From Nitrospirota bacterium (GTDB taxonomy: Bacteria > Nitrospirota > Leptospirillia > Leptospirillales > Leptospirillaceae): a stretch of DNA of 64,000 nucleotides. Below are positions 53,214 to 62,654 of this stretch, one piece after another (the first letter of the stretch is position 1; every line of letters begins with the position of its first letter). Position numbers and translations under genes: made by a program. The DNA is taken from assembly GCA_021806225.1 (NCBI GenBank), contig JAJZXW010000021.1, positions 124,001 through 188,000 on the forward strand. Reading direction: 5' to 3'. The notes beneath the pieces were generated by a model. It saw only the letters and a program-made list of their open reading frames with translations. It searched no databases and was not told where the DNA came from.

Positions 53214-55375
53214 AGAGCCGTCCCGGAAAGATGCCTGGGGGCGAGCACCTCTTCCGCCTGCTTCCCTATGCCGAGGGGGCAGGGGGGATCATCCTCCTCA
53301 CTGCCTTTTTCGTTACCTTCTACGGACGCCCCTCGCTTCTCTACCCGGAATTTCATCCCTTTCTTGTCGTGGTTCTCCTTGTGGCCGGACGGTACGGCTT
53401 CGCCCCGGGCCTCTTCACCGCCCTTTTCGCCATATCGGACGACTATCTCCTTCTTCTGTGGCAGAACCGGGGGGAGTCTCTGCGTCCGGAGACCTTCTCC
53501 TTCCTCTGGCCGTCGGCATTCCTCTTCACGGGGATGATCCTGGGGGAGATGCGTGATGCCGGGACCCGGAAATACCGGGAGCTCGAGGAACGATTCCTCG
53601 AGACGGAGGAGTCCGCCCGGACCGCGGCCTTCGAGCGGGACGTCCTCCTCCAGGCCAAGAAGGAGCTCGAGCGGCGGATCTTCCTCGATCCCAACGCCGT
53701 GAACGACCTCTTCGACGTCTTTCGCTCCCTCGAAAAAGACGAGATCGAGAGCCTCTCCGCCTCCCTCCTCTCGCTGGTCGTCTCCTACGCTGGGGCCGAC
53801 CGGGCCGCGCTCTACCGAAGGGAGCGCCGGGCCTTCCGGCTCGACCTCGAGGGGGGATCGGGCGCCTCTCCCCGGTCGCTGGACCTCCGTTACGCTCCCT
53901 TCGCGCGGGCCTACGAGGCAGGGGAGGCGGTCACGCTCCAGAGCCATGGGATCCTCCCGGGGATCCCCCTTCCGGAGGGAGGGACCCTCCGGCCATTGGG
54001 AGTCTATCCGATACGGGGAAGGGAGGATGAGGTGGAGGCCCTTCTCGCGGTCTGGCACGCGCCCTTCGAAAAGATTGTTCCCGAGTTCTTCCAGACCCTT
54101 GGGATGATCGTGGAACGGGCGAGCGCCCGTCTCACCTTTCTCCGGCGCCAGAGGGAAACCCAGGAGGGGGTGGCTCTCGATTCGGAGACGGGATTCCTGC
54201 GTCCCTTCTTCTTCGCCCGGAGGGCCGCGGAGGAGCTGGGGAAGGCCATGCGCTACGGTACCGAGCTCTCCCTTCTTTTCGTCGCCTTCTCCGCCTCCTC
54301 TGAGGAGGGTGCCGATCTTCCCGTGGCGCTTCGTGCGATGCGGGAGGTCGCCCGTGCTCTTCTCCGGGAAGTCGACCTGGCGGGTCTCGCTCCGGAGCGG
54401 GACGGGGTCTCCTTCGCCCTCCCCCACACCGGTCCGGATGGAGCCGCCGTCGTCGCGGAAAAGCTCAGGAGGCTCTGGGCGGAGAAGACTGAGGCCAATC
54501 CTTTTCTGGCGGAGACGGATCTCGATCTGCGCGTGGAAAGCTTCTCCCCCGGTCCGGGGGAAGACTTCCGGGCTTCCTACGCATGGATCATGCGCCTCCT
54601 GGACCGGAGGACGGCATTCGATCCTTCGGCCCGGGTCTGGGGGGAGGCCGGGTTCAGACAAACCGTGGAGCGGGAGCGTCGGGAGGCGACGGGTCCGATG
54701 GGGCTTGTACGGATCCGTTTTTCGTCGCCGTCCTGGGAGGACGCCCTGGCGCTCCGGCGTGCGCTCGACCGGGTCCGGGGAGGAGACCGCCTGCTCCCGC
54801 ACGAAGCCCAGGTGGGTCTGGCCCTCGACGGACGGACCCTCTGGCTTCTTCTGCCCGAGGGAGAGCCGGAGCGCCTTCAGAAGATCCGGACAAGTATCGA
54901 GGCTCTCTGGGAGGAGACGGAGATTCCCAGGCTCAAGCAGGGCATCTTTCTGTTCGACGTCTCCTCCGTGTCTCCGGGCGAGGGGCCGCTTCCGCCCCTT
55001 CTTGCGGAGACGGGGGACGAAGGGACGAAGGATGTGCCATCTCCCGCCGTCGCTCCGGAGACGGCCCCCTTTCATGGAGCGAAGGATTCCGGGCCGGAGA
55101 TGCCGGAGGAAAGTCGAAAAGAGGACGGAGCCCCGGGAGATCTGGCGGAGGCGGTGGAGAGCATCCTTCTCGGCCGGGGAGAGGAGGGAATGACCCGCCG
55201 GGATCTCGCCAAGACCTCCCGGCGCTTCGCCCGGCTTCCGGATGCGGAGCAGACGGCCCTGCTCGAAGCCCTGCTCCGGGAGGGACGTCTGGTCCGGGAG
55301 GAGAGGGTCGGCAGGGGGCGTCCCCGGGTTGCCTATCGCCATTCGTCGTTCGGAAAGGAGCCCTCGGATGGTTGA
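53210..55375 (+). CDS. pelD: PelD-like c-di-GMP receptor with extra C-terminal winged helix
   Basis: 721 residues against about 455 in Pseudomonas. Order: membrane segments (about 20-112), coiled coil (118-158), GAF domain (about 160-305), degenerate GGDEF domain (about 320-450). The I-site RxxD is Arg386-Asp389, exactly five residues before the place of the GGDEF motif, which here reads PERDG, so it should bind c-di-GMP but not make it. Residues about 495-585 may be a second degenerate GGDEF-like fold. A linker and a winged-helix-like domain (about 645-712, ending in GRGRPRVAYRH) are extra. Overlaps pelE by 8 bases. Confidence 0.83.
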   Translation: MKSRPGKMPGGEHLFRLLPYAEGAGGIILLTAFFVTFYGRPSLLYPEFHPFLVVVLLVAGRYGFAPGLFTALFAISDDYLLLLWQNRGESLRPETFSFLWPSAFLFTGMILGEMRDAGTRKYRELEERFLETEESARTAAFERDVLLQAKKELERRIFLDPNAVNDLFDVFRSLEKDEIESLSASLLSLVVSYAGADRAALYRRERRAFRLDLEGGSGASPRSLDLRYAPFARAYEAGEAVTLQSHGILPGIPLPEGGTLRPLGVYPIRGREDEVEALLAVWHAPFEKIVPEFFQTLGMIVERASARLTFLRRQRETQEGVALDSETGFLRPFFFARRAAEELGKAMRYGTELSLLFVAFSASSEEGADLPVALRAMREVARALLREVDLAGLAPERDGVSFALPHTGPDGAAVVAEKLRRLWAEKTEANPFLAETDLDLRVESFSPGPGEDFRASYAWIMRLLDRRTAFDPSARVWGEAGFRQTVERERREATGPMGLVRIRFSSPSWEDALALRRALDRVRGGDRLLPHEAQVGLALDGRTLWLLLPEGEPERLQKIRTSIEALWEETEIPRLKQGIFLFDVSSVSPGEGPLPPLLAETGDEGTKDVPSPAVAPETAPFHGAKDSGPEMPEESRKEDGAPGDLAEAVESILLGRGEEGMTRRDLAKTSRRFARLPDAEQTALLEALLREGRLVREERVGRGRPRVAYRHSSFGKEPSDG

Positions 55376-56426
55376 GGAGAAAAGGCCGGAAGGGTCCGGG
55401 AATCCCCGGGGGACGGAGAACCGGAAGCTCTTTCTGTCTGTCTCCGTGGCGGGAGGGGCAGCCGGATCCGCGGCGGGGGCGGGGGGGCTCCTTTTCCGGT
55501 GGCTGTCGCCCCCGGAGGCGCTTCTTCTCCTGGGAGGAGCGACCCTCCTCTGGTGGTTGGGATCTCGAGCGGTTCCGCCGGCTCTTCGCCCGCTTTACCG
55601 AGCCCTTCCGCTCGTGGCACCCCTGGCCGGTCCGGTCCTGGCCGCCACAGGACTGCTCTTTTTTCGCCTTTTTCGAAGGAGCGACTACCTCGCCGACGAT
55701 CCGACCTATCTCCTCATCTTCGATCCTCCCCGGGTGAATCCCCCCCGGAAGACCCTCACCCTGGAAGAGGTCCTGGAACGCGACCGGAAGATCGTTCCCG
55801 CGGGCGACATCCTGCGCTGGGGAGAGATCCCGCTCAAACAGGCCCTCATCGACCGCCTGGCGGGCGGGGAGATCTCCCCCCGCGTGATCCGCATCCTCCG
55901 GGGAGCCGGAAACGATCCGGAGGAGGAGGTCCGCCTCTTTGCGACCACCATCCTGACCCGGATCGAAAAAAGCTTCCAGGAGCGGATCCGGAGCCTGGGG
56001 GAGAACCCGGATCCGCTCCAGCCCTATGGCGCCCTTGGCCGGGCATCCCTCGAGTACGCCGAGTCGGGTCTCGTGGGGGAGCGCCTCGCACGTGCCCTCA
56101 TCCGTTCCGCCCTCGAGGAATACGGGAAGGCGCTTTTGTCCGGAGAGGATCTCCCATCGACGGAACTCCTCCGTGTCGGTTCCGCAGCCGCCGCCCGCCG
56201 GGACAGGGCGCTCGTGGTCCGGATTCAGGATCGGCTGAGTGAGAAGGGGTCCCGGGAGGAGATCGCGGAGCTCGAGCGGATCCTTCTCTATGAGGAAGGT
56301 CAATGGGAAAGACTTGCTGAAATGCTGGACGAAGGGGAGGCGGGACCGGCGGAGCGGCGGCCATTGCCCGACCACCTTGCTCTTTGGCGGGAGACGACGC
56401 TCCGGGTAGGGGAGGGGAGGCCATGA
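55368..56426 (+). CDS. pelE: PelE-like inner-membrane protein
   Basis: 352 residues, similar in size to PelE (329 in Pseudomonas). Two hydrophobic segments near the N-terminus (about 22-60 and 72-98), then a soluble helical, TPR-like cytoplasmic part (about 120-340). PelE bridges PelD, PelF and PelG in the synthase complex. Direct sequence similarity is low; the call relies on topology and on its place between pelD and pelF. ATG 55368 has AAGGAG 7 bases upstream; the same frame is open earlier within pelD but that is a shadow. Confidence 0.78.
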   Translation: MVEEKRPEGSGNPRGTENRKLFLSVSVAGGAAGSAAGAGGLLFRWLSPPEALLLLGGATLLWWLGSRAVPPALRPLYRALPLVAPLAGPVLAATGLLFFRLFRRSDYLADDPTYLLIFDPPRVNPPRKTLTLEEVLERDRKIVPAGDILRWGEIPLKQALIDRLAGGEISPRVIRILRGAGNDPEEEVRLFATTILTRIEKSFQERIRSLGENPDPLQPYGALGRASLEYAESGLVGERLARALIRSALEEYGKALLSGEDLPSTELLRVGSAAAARRDRALVVRIQDRLSEKGSREEIAELERILLYEEGQWERLAEMLDEGEAGPAERRPLPDHLALWRETTLRVGEGRP

Positions 56427-57946
56427 CGGAGACCAGAAGCCAGCAGAGCCAGCACAGGGAGGTCCCGGACGTCTGCCTGATCCTGGAGGGAACCTACCCC
56501 TATGTGACGGGAGGGGTCTCCTCCTGGACCCACCAGCTGATCACCCGTCTTCCGGAGATCCGGTTCCATCTCTACTGCCTGATCGCGGAAAAGGAGCCAG
56601 GGCCCTGGCTCTACCCGCGGCCATCCAACGTGGTCGGGGTCACGAACCTCTCCCTGGGGCGGATGGCGGAGGTGGGGAGGGGGAAGGGCCGGGCGCTGGC
56701 CCCGGACGAAGAGGAGGCGCTGGTCGGGGTGGTGCGGACCTTCCACAGGGAGCTTCTCGCGGGCGATCCCGAAGCCTTCGGAGCCCTCTTCGCGGCCTTC
56801 GGGAAGGCGGGCCTCTCCCCCGAGCTTTTCCGGACCCTGTCGGCCGGGCGAAAGGCCTGGAGCCTGATCCGGGAGTTCTATGGAGAGCAGTTCGCGGGTG
56901 AGTCCTTCCTCGATTTCTTCTGGATGTGGCGGACGACCCACCTTCCCCTCTTTGCCCTTCTCTCGGCCCCCCTTCCGCAGGCCCGACTCTACCACGCCCT
57001 GGCATCGGGATACGCGGGGATGCTCGGCGTCATGGGGAAGCTCTCCTGGAACCGGCCCCTGATCCTGACCGAACACGGCCTCTACACCCGGGAGAGAAAG
57101 ATCGAGATCGCCCTCGCCCAGTGGATCGGGACCTCCCGGGAGCCGGAGGTCGCGATCCGGCCGATCCGTGAGACGGTCAAGGGGTTCTGGATGCGGATCT
57201 TCGAGCAGCTCGGCCGCATCGTCTACCATTACTCCGACCAGGTGGTGACCCTCTTCGAGGGGAACCGCCGGATCCAGATCCGGGACGGGGCAAGCCCGGG
57301 GAAGACCCGGGTGGTCCCCAACGGGATCGCCCTCCCCGAGACCATCCCTCCCCGCCGCCCCCGCGCTCCGGAGGAGACACGCACCGTGGCCCTGATCGGA
57401 CGGGTGGTCCCCATCAAGGACGTGAAGACCTTCATCCAGGCCTGCCGCCTCGTGGGGGACCAGGATCTCCGGGCACGCTTCCTCGTCATGGGACCTCTCG
57501 ACCAGGATCCGGACTACACCGAGGAGTGCCGGGCTGTCGTCGAGATGCTGGGACTTTCTGACCGGCTCCGCTTTACCGGCTCGGTGCGAGTGGAGGAATA
57601 CCTTCCCCGGATCGACCTTGTGGTCCTGACCTCGCTCTCCGAGGCCCAGCCGCTTGTGATCATGGAGGCGGCCGCATGGGGGATCCCCGCCGTCGCGACC
57701 CGCGTGGGGGCCTGCGACGAGCTCGTGAACGGCCGGACCCGGGAGGACCGGATGCTGGGCCCGGGGGGGATCGTCACCTCGGTCGGTAATCCCGACGAAA
57801 CCGCCCTGGCGATCCTGCGCCTTCTCGGGGACGAGCCCCTCCGGCTTCGGATGGGGCGTTCGGCCCGGGCCCGGATGGAGCGCTTCTACCGGGAGGAGGA
57901 GCTCTTCGCGACCTACCGGGAGCTCTATCGTGAAGGAGGACTCTGA
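56423..57946 (+). CDS. pelF: PelF glycosyltransferase (GT4)
   Basis: 507 residues, the same length as Pseudomonas PelF. The soluble cytoplasmic polymerase uses UDP-sugar. VCLILEGTYPYVTGGVSSW opens the GT-B fold; LTEHGLYTRERKIE, VVPNGIALPE, ALIGRVVPIKDVKTFI, and the nucleotide-binding SEAQPLVIMEAAAWG (EX7E) with GACDELVNGR are all typical of PelF. ATG 56423 forms an ATGA overlap with pelE behind a GGAGG; the frame is open further upstream within pelE. Confidence 0.94.
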   Translation: MTETRSQQSQHREVPDVCLILEGTYPYVTGGVSSWTHQLITRLPEIRFHLYCLIAEKEPGPWLYPRPSNVVGVTNLSLGRMAEVGRGKGRALAPDEEEALVGVVRTFHRELLAGDPEAFGALFAAFGKAGLSPELFRTLSAGRKAWSLIREFYGEQFAGESFLDFFWMWRTTHLPLFALLSAPLPQARLYHALASGYAGMLGVMGKLSWNRPLILTEHGLYTRERKIEIALAQWIGTSREPEVAIRPIRETVKGFWMRIFEQLGRIVYHYSDQVVTLFEGNRRIQIRDGASPGKTRVVPNGIALPETIPPRRPRAPEETRTVALIGRVVPIKDVKTFIQACRLVGDQDLRARFLVMGPLDQDPDYTEECRAVVEMLGLSDRLRFTGSVRVEEYLPRIDLVVLTSLSEAQPLVIMEAAAWGIPAVATRVGACDELVNGRTREDRMLGPGGIVTSVGNPDETALAILRLLGDEPLRLRMGRSARARMERFYREEELFATYRELYREGGL

Positions 57947-60900
57947 TGGCCGGGATCGGTTTTGTCCTGAGGAAGCTCGCGGCCCGCGAGGATCTCTCGT
58001 CGCTGGCTTCGGGATTTCTTCTTTCGGCGATCGTCGCCGCGGGACCCTGGCTTCTCACGACGGTCGGCCTTCTGGTCGTGAGCTACGCGAGCCTGGGGAT
58101 CTTTCCCCGGGTCCGGGATTATCTGCTCTTTCGCTCCCTCGTGACCTTCGCCTTCGCCCTCTCCCTGATCCTGGTTTCATTTCTCCAGCTCCCCGCCACC
58201 CGGTTCGTCGCCGACCGCTTTTTCGAGCGGCGCTTCTCCGAAAGCCGGGGAATCTACCTCACCGCGGTCGTCCTCACGCTGGCCCTGGGGGTTCCGGTCG
58301 CCCTTCTCTGTACGCTGGTCCTGCGCCTTCCCCTGGCCGTCGGACTCGGCTTCTTCGATCTTCTGGTGATCCTGATGCTCCTGTGGATCACGACGGCCTT
58401 CGTCTCGACGCTCCGGGACTACCGCTCCGTCGGGTTGGCCTTCCTGGCCGGTGTGGCGGTCAGCGTGGGGGCCACCCTCTGGGGGGGGCGCCACGGAGGT
58501 GTGGCCGGAGCCCTCTGGGGCTATCTCCTGGGAGAAGGACTGATCGTCGCGCTCCTGGCAGCCCGAATCGCCGTCGAGTTTCCGGGCCCGGTCGGCATCC
58601 ACCGGGGCTTCCTCGCCTCCCTCGGGAGACGCAAGGGGCTCATGCTTCTCGGGGCGGTCATGACGCTCGGGATCTGGATCGACAAGATGCTCTTCTGGTT
58701 CGGACCGGGGGGGGAGCAAATCCGGGGCTTCGTCCACGTGAACCGCCTCTACGACATCGCCATGTTCTTCGCCCTGATCACGATCATCCCCACGCTGGCC
58801 CTCTTCGTCTTCTATTTCGAGACAGGCTTCTACGAGCGCTACCGTGCGGTCTTTGCCCTTCTGGAGGGCCGCCGGCCCCTCTCCGAGGTGCAGGAGGCCA
58901 AGGAGAGGATGGTCGCCTTCATCCGGCAGGGGCTGGGTTACATCCTGAAGATCCAGGGGGCGGTGACCTTCGTGGCGGTCCTGAACGCCCACGGGCTTCT
59001 CGCGCTCTTCCACGCCGATCTCCTGGCGCTCCCGATCTTCCGGATGGGGGCCCTGGGGGGGCTCTGCCAGGTCATCGTCACCATCGAGATCACCCTGTTG
59101 CTCTACTTCAACCAGCAGCGGATGGTGGCGCGTCTCTCCTGGGTCCTCCTCCTGGCGAATGCGGGTCTGACGGTTCTCTTCTGGGAGATCAGTCCCCGTC
59201 TCGAGGGGTTCGGATATCTCTCGGCCTGCCTGCTCTCCGCGGTCTACGGCTACCGCCTCCTCGACCAGGGGGTGATCGATTTTGAGTTTACAGTCTTCAT
59301 GAGCCCGCCCGAGGCGGGGACGGAAGGGGTGGACGGGGCCGGAGAATCATCTCCTCCTCCCCCCTTCTCCGCCGCTCCGGGCCGGGGTCCAGGGGCTTCC
59401 GGGGTGCTGGCGGGAGTTCTGGCGCTTTTTCTTGCCGGAAGCCTTCTCTTCCCCTCCCGGGCCGGGGCAAAGGAGACGGGGACGTGGCGACCCCTTTTGC
59501 GACACTGTCTCGTCCTCTACTATGGACCGGAGCGGGAAACCGACGACCGCAACAACTTCCGGGCCTACTGGGAGTTCCCCCTGAACTATCTGGGGTTCGA
59601 CGCGGACTACCGGAACATGCGCCGGGGATTTCCGGATCCCGCGCGGCTCGGAAGATACCGCGCGGTCTTCCTCCAGATCGACAAGAACCCCCTTCCTGAT
59701 TCGGCAGGGTTCTGGCGCTTCCTCGACGCCCTTCTGGACAGGAAGATTCCGTTCGCCCTCCTCGAGGACTTCCCGGAACGGGTCAAGGGCGATCCCCGGT
59801 ACGCCGAGGCCGGAGGGCTCCGGGCGAAGGTCCTCCTCCGGATGGGGCTCCGTCTCCGGGGGGTGTGGGACAACAATCCCTTCGATCTCTCCTACGGCCA
59901 CCGGGATCCCCGGATGGAAGGCTTCGAGGCAACGCTTCCGGCCGTTCCCCCGCTCTTTAGGCCGCTTGAAAGCATCGGTCCGGAAAACCGTGTCTTTCTG
60001 GGTGTCCGGAGCGCTGAATTCCGGAACGAAGGGGTGGAGAGCGTCTACGGGATGCTCGCGCCCTGGGGAGGACTGATTCTCGATCCATTCATGATCCGCT
60101 GGCCCTCGCTCGATGCGACCCACACCCTCTGGATCGTGAATCCCTTCCGGTTTCTCGAGTCGGTCCTGGGGGGCCGCAGGACGCCCCGGATGGATCTCAC
60201 GACCTTAAACGGAAACCGGATCTTTTACAGCCAGGTCGACGGGGACGCCTTCGAAACCCTCTCCCGCTATCGGAGGCGCCGCATGGCGGCCGAGGTCCTC
60301 TACCGGGAGATCTTCCGTCCCGTCCCGCTGCCCTTCACCGTCTCGGTGATCACGAGCCAGATCGATCCCGTGGTCCAGGGATCCGCGGCCCGGGTTTACT
60401 GGGCCCGTCGGATCTTTGCGCTTCCGAATGTCGAGGCAGGCTCCCACACCTTCAGTCATCCCTTCTACTGGACCCCCACCCGGAAACAGCGGGACGAGGG
60501 GCCGGTCCATATCAGGATTCCCCACTATCGCCTTAACATGGCGACCGAAATCGACGGATCGATCGCGTACATCGACCGCCATCTCCTTCCACCGGGCAAG
60601 AAGGTGAAGATCCTTCAGTGGAGCGGGGACACGCGGCCTGGACCCGACGCCCTGCGCCGGCTTTCCGGCACGGGGATCCTCAACATGAACGGGTCGGACA
60701 CCCGCTTCGACAGCGAGGCTCCCTCCTACACCTTCGTCTTTCCCTATTTCCGGCGGGTGGGGCCCTACCTCCAGTACTTCAACAGCGATGTGAACGACTA
60801 TATCCTGACCAACGACTGGCGGGGTCCCTACTATGGCTACCTGAACGTAATCAAGACCTTCCGGAGGACGGCCCGCCCCCGGCGGGTCGATCCGATCGAC

Positions 60901-61512
60901 GTCTACTTCCACTTCTACGCGGGCCAGCGCGAGTCAGCCCTGAACGCGCTCCGGCAGGTTCTGGCCTGGGTCGGGCGCCAGCCGATCGCCCCGCTCTTCG
61001 CCTCGGACTTCGTCCGGGTCGAGCAGGGGTATATCGGGGCCCGCATCGGGGTCCGGACGGGAAGAGGGGGGATCCGCTACCGCATCGCGGACTACGGTCG
61101 GGACACGACGGTGCGCTTCGACCACGCAGCCGATCTCTATCCGGACCCTGAAATCTCGCGGGGGGTGATTGGATGGCGCCACCGCCTGGGATCGCTTTAT
61201 CTCTATCTCGCTCCGGAAAGGGGGCAGGCCACGATTGCCCTGTCGCGAAATCGGCCTCCGGGAGTTCGCCTTTCCCGGGCGACGGGGTATGTGAGGCTAT
61301 TGTCGAAGCCGTCCCAACGGGAGGTGGATTTTGTGTATGATGGATGGAGGACGGGGGACCGGGTGGTTTGGAAGGGGCTGGCCCCTTCGGCCCGATACCG
61401 CCTCGAGTGCGGGGGAGGGGATCCGCCCGTCCGGCTTCAGGCCGGACCGGGGGGCCGGCTCGTTCTGGAGAGACTTGTCCCGGGAGCGCGGTACCGGCTC
61501 CTCCGGGAATGA
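57946..61512 (+). CDS. pelG: PelG transporter fused to the PelA deacetylase part
   Basis: 1188 residues in one frame. Residues 1-450 are PelG (about 456 in Pseudomonas): about 12 membrane segments of the MOP flippase type starting MAGIGFVLRKLA. A Pro/Ala/Gly linker (452-485) leads to an extra hydrophobic segment (486-508) that looks like a former signal peptide. Residues 515-740 match the middle, Rossmann-like part of PelA. A NodB-type deacetylase follows: SQVDGDAF (Asp765, Asp767) and SHTFSHPF (His834, His838), then a beta-rich end. The extra segment would place the deacetylase in the periplasm. A natural fusion is likelier than an error because the frame is uninterrupted and the other PelA half is also free-standing. 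Confidence 0.88.
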   Translation: MAGIGFVLRKLAAREDLSSLASGFLLSAIVAAGPWLLTTVGLLVVSYASLGIFPRVRDYLLFRSLVTFAFALSLILVSFLQLPATRFVADRFFERRFSESRGIYLTAVVLTLALGVPVALLCTLVLRLPLAVGLGFFDLLVILMLLWITTAFVSTLRDYRSVGLAFLAGVAVSVGATLWGGRHGGVAGALWGYLLGEGLIVALLAARIAVEFPGPVGIHRGFLASLGRRKGLMLLGAVMTLGIWIDKMLFWFGPGGEQIRGFVHVNRLYDIAMFFALITIIPTLALFVFYFETGFYERYRAVFALLEGRRPLSEVQEAKERMVAFIRQGLGYILKIQGAVTFVAVLNAHGLLALFHADLLALPIFRMGALGGLCQVIVTIEITLLLYFNQQRMVARLSWVLLLANAGLTVLFWEISPRLEGFGYLSACLLSAVYGYRLLDQGVIDFEFTVFMSPPEAGTEGVDGAGESSPPPPFSAAPGRGPGASGVLAGVLALFLAGSLLFPSRAGAKETGTWRPLLRHCLVLYYGPERETDDRNNFRAYWEFPLNYLGFDADYRNMRRGFPDPARLGRYRAVFLQIDKNPLPDSAGFWRFLDALLDRKIPFALLEDFPERVKGDPRYAEAGGLRAKVLLRMGLRLRGVWDNNPFDLSYGHRDPRMEGFEATLPAVPPLFRPLESIGPENRVFLGVRSAEFRNEGVESVYGMLAPWGGLILDPFMIRWPSLDATHTLWIVNPFRFLESVLGGRRTPRMDLTTLNGNRIFYSQVDGDAFETLSRYRRRRMAAEVLYREIFRPVPLPFTVSVITSQIDPVVQGSAARVYWARRIFALPNVEAGSHTFSHPFYWTPTRKQRDEGPVHIRIPHYRLNMATEIDGSIAYIDRHLLPPGKKVKILQWSGDTRPGPDALRRLSGTGILNMNGSDTRFDSEAPSYTFVFPYFRRVGPYLQYFNSDVNDYILTNDWRGPYYGYLNVIKTFRRTARPRRVDPIDVYFHFYAGQRESALNALRQVLAWVGRQPIAPLFASDFVRVEQGYIGARIGVRTGRGGIRYRIADYGRDTTVRFDHAADLYPDPEISRGVIGWRHRLGSLYLYLAPERGQATIALSRNRPPGVRLSRATGYVRLLSKPSQREVDFVYDGWRTGDRVVWKGLAPSARYRLECGGGDPPVRLQAGPGGRLVLERLVPGARYRLLRE

Positions 61513-61538
61513 ACGCACATTTTATGAAGGAGGCACGC

Positions 61539-62135
61539 ATGACTCACTCCGCTCTCACCGGAAGGCTCCGGGCGTCCAAGGCGGTGGCCGCGGCAGGATT
61601 TCTCCTGGCGGCCAGCGCCTTTTCCGCCTGCGCTCTCTTCGAACCCTCCCCGCCTTTCACCAAGTCGGAGACGCGCTGGGCGGACCGGGAGATCCTCTTC
61701 CGTGACGTGGTGCACCACAAAAAGTCCATGGAGGGCCAGCGGGTGGTCCTGGGAGGCAAGATCGTCACGGTGAAGCGGGGCACTCCCGAATCCCTGATCT
61801 TCGTGCACGAGTATCCGCTCGACAAGGAGTTCAATCCAAAGACCGACCGGGCCTCGCGGGGTGATTTTGCGATCGAGACCGATCTGCCGCTTCCCGCCGA
61901 TCGCTACAAGCCGGGCCACACGGTCGAGGTGATCGGGGAGATCCGGGCGCCGATCCCGGTGGCGATGGGAGCGCACCGGACGGAGACGATTCCGCTCGTC
62001 CGGGCGCATCACCTCCATGCCCAGGCTCCGGCTCCTCCTCCCGATCCGATGATGATGGATCCCGGCTTCATGGACCCGGGGATGATGGGACCCGGCTTCT
62101 ACGGCCCGGGGATGATGGGACCCGGCTTCTTCTGA
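61539..62135 (+). CDS. Slp-family outer-membrane lipoprotein
   Basis: 198 residues. Signal with lipobox FSAC. The Slp core is clear: GQRVVLGGKIVTVKRGTPES, VHEYPLDKEFNP, SRGDFAIETDLPLPADRYKPG and HTVEVIGEI. Slp proteins are starvation- or acid-induced outer-membrane lipoproteins in enterobacteria. The C-terminus is a Met/Gly/Pro tandem repeat. ATG 61539 has AAGGAGG just upstream. It follows the pel operon by 26 bases and may be its last gene. Confidence 0.83.
   Translation: MTHSALTGRLRASKAVAAAGFLLAASAFSACALFEPSPPFTKSETRWADREILFRDVVHHKKSMEGQRVVLGGKIVTVKRGTPESLIFVHEYPLDKEFNPKTDRASRGDFAIETDLPLPADRYKPGHTVEVIGEIRAPIPVAMGAHRTETIPLVRAHHLHAQAPAPPPDPMMMDPGFMDPGMMGPGFYGPGMMGPGFF
62075..62130 (+). repeat. 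Tandem repeat in the Slp-like gene
   Basis: A 26-base exact direct repeat (62075-62100 and 62105-62130, period 30) codes for PGMMGPGFYG-type decapeptides; a third, degenerate copy lies just upstream (about 62045-62070). Confidence 0.85.
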
Positions 62136-62187
62136 GGCGCTCGAAGGTCGCTTGAATTGCGGGGGGGGATCGTGGCAAGATTCCCCT

Positions 62188-62628
62188 ATGCCGATCACCA
62201 CGCCCTTCCGGGTCCGATACTCCGAAACCGATGCCCAACGGCGGGCGCATCATTCCCACTATCCGGTCTGGTTCGAAATGGGACGGGCCGAGTACTGCCG
62301 TGCCAAGGGCTTCGACTACCGGGCGATGGAGGAGGGGGGGATCTTTCTTGTGGTGGCCAAGCTCGAATGCCGCTATCTGGGGGCCCTCCAGTACGACGAT
62401 CTCGCGGAAATCGAAACCCGCCTGGTCCGGGTGGGCCGGCGGATCCTCGAGTTCTCCTACCGGGTGACGGACACCGACACGGGGGTTCTGGCCGCGGTCG
62501 GATCGACGGTCCTGGTGACGGTGGACCGGGAGGGTCGGGTCGTCTCCCTTCCCGATGGGGTTTTTCGTCTTCTCGCGCCCTGCGAGGAGGTTGCGGAAAG
62601 GGCCCCGGAGCCGGCCACGGAACCCTGA
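62188..62628 (+). CDS. Acyl-CoA thioesterase, 4HBT/YbgC family
   Basis: About 146 residues, hotdog fold. RVRYSETDAQRRAHHSHYPVW has the catalytic-region Asp and the HHSxY pattern, followed by WFEMGRAEYCRAKGFDY. The usual D.MGVV stretch is changed to D.QRRA. Such enzymes hydrolyse short acyl-CoA or hydroxybenzoyl-CoA; in YbgC they act with Tol-Pal, but no tol genes are near. ATG 62188; an upstream TTG in frame is less likely. Confidence 0.85.
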   Translation: MPITTPFRVRYSETDAQRRAHHSHYPVWFEMGRAEYCRAKGFDYRAMEEGGIFLVVAKLECRYLGALQYDDLAEIETRLVRVGRRILEFSYRVTDTDTGVLAAVGSTVLVTVDREGRVVSLPDGVFRLLAPCEEVAERAPEPATEP

Positions 62629-62654
62629 GGACAGTCCTTCATATCGTCTTTCTC

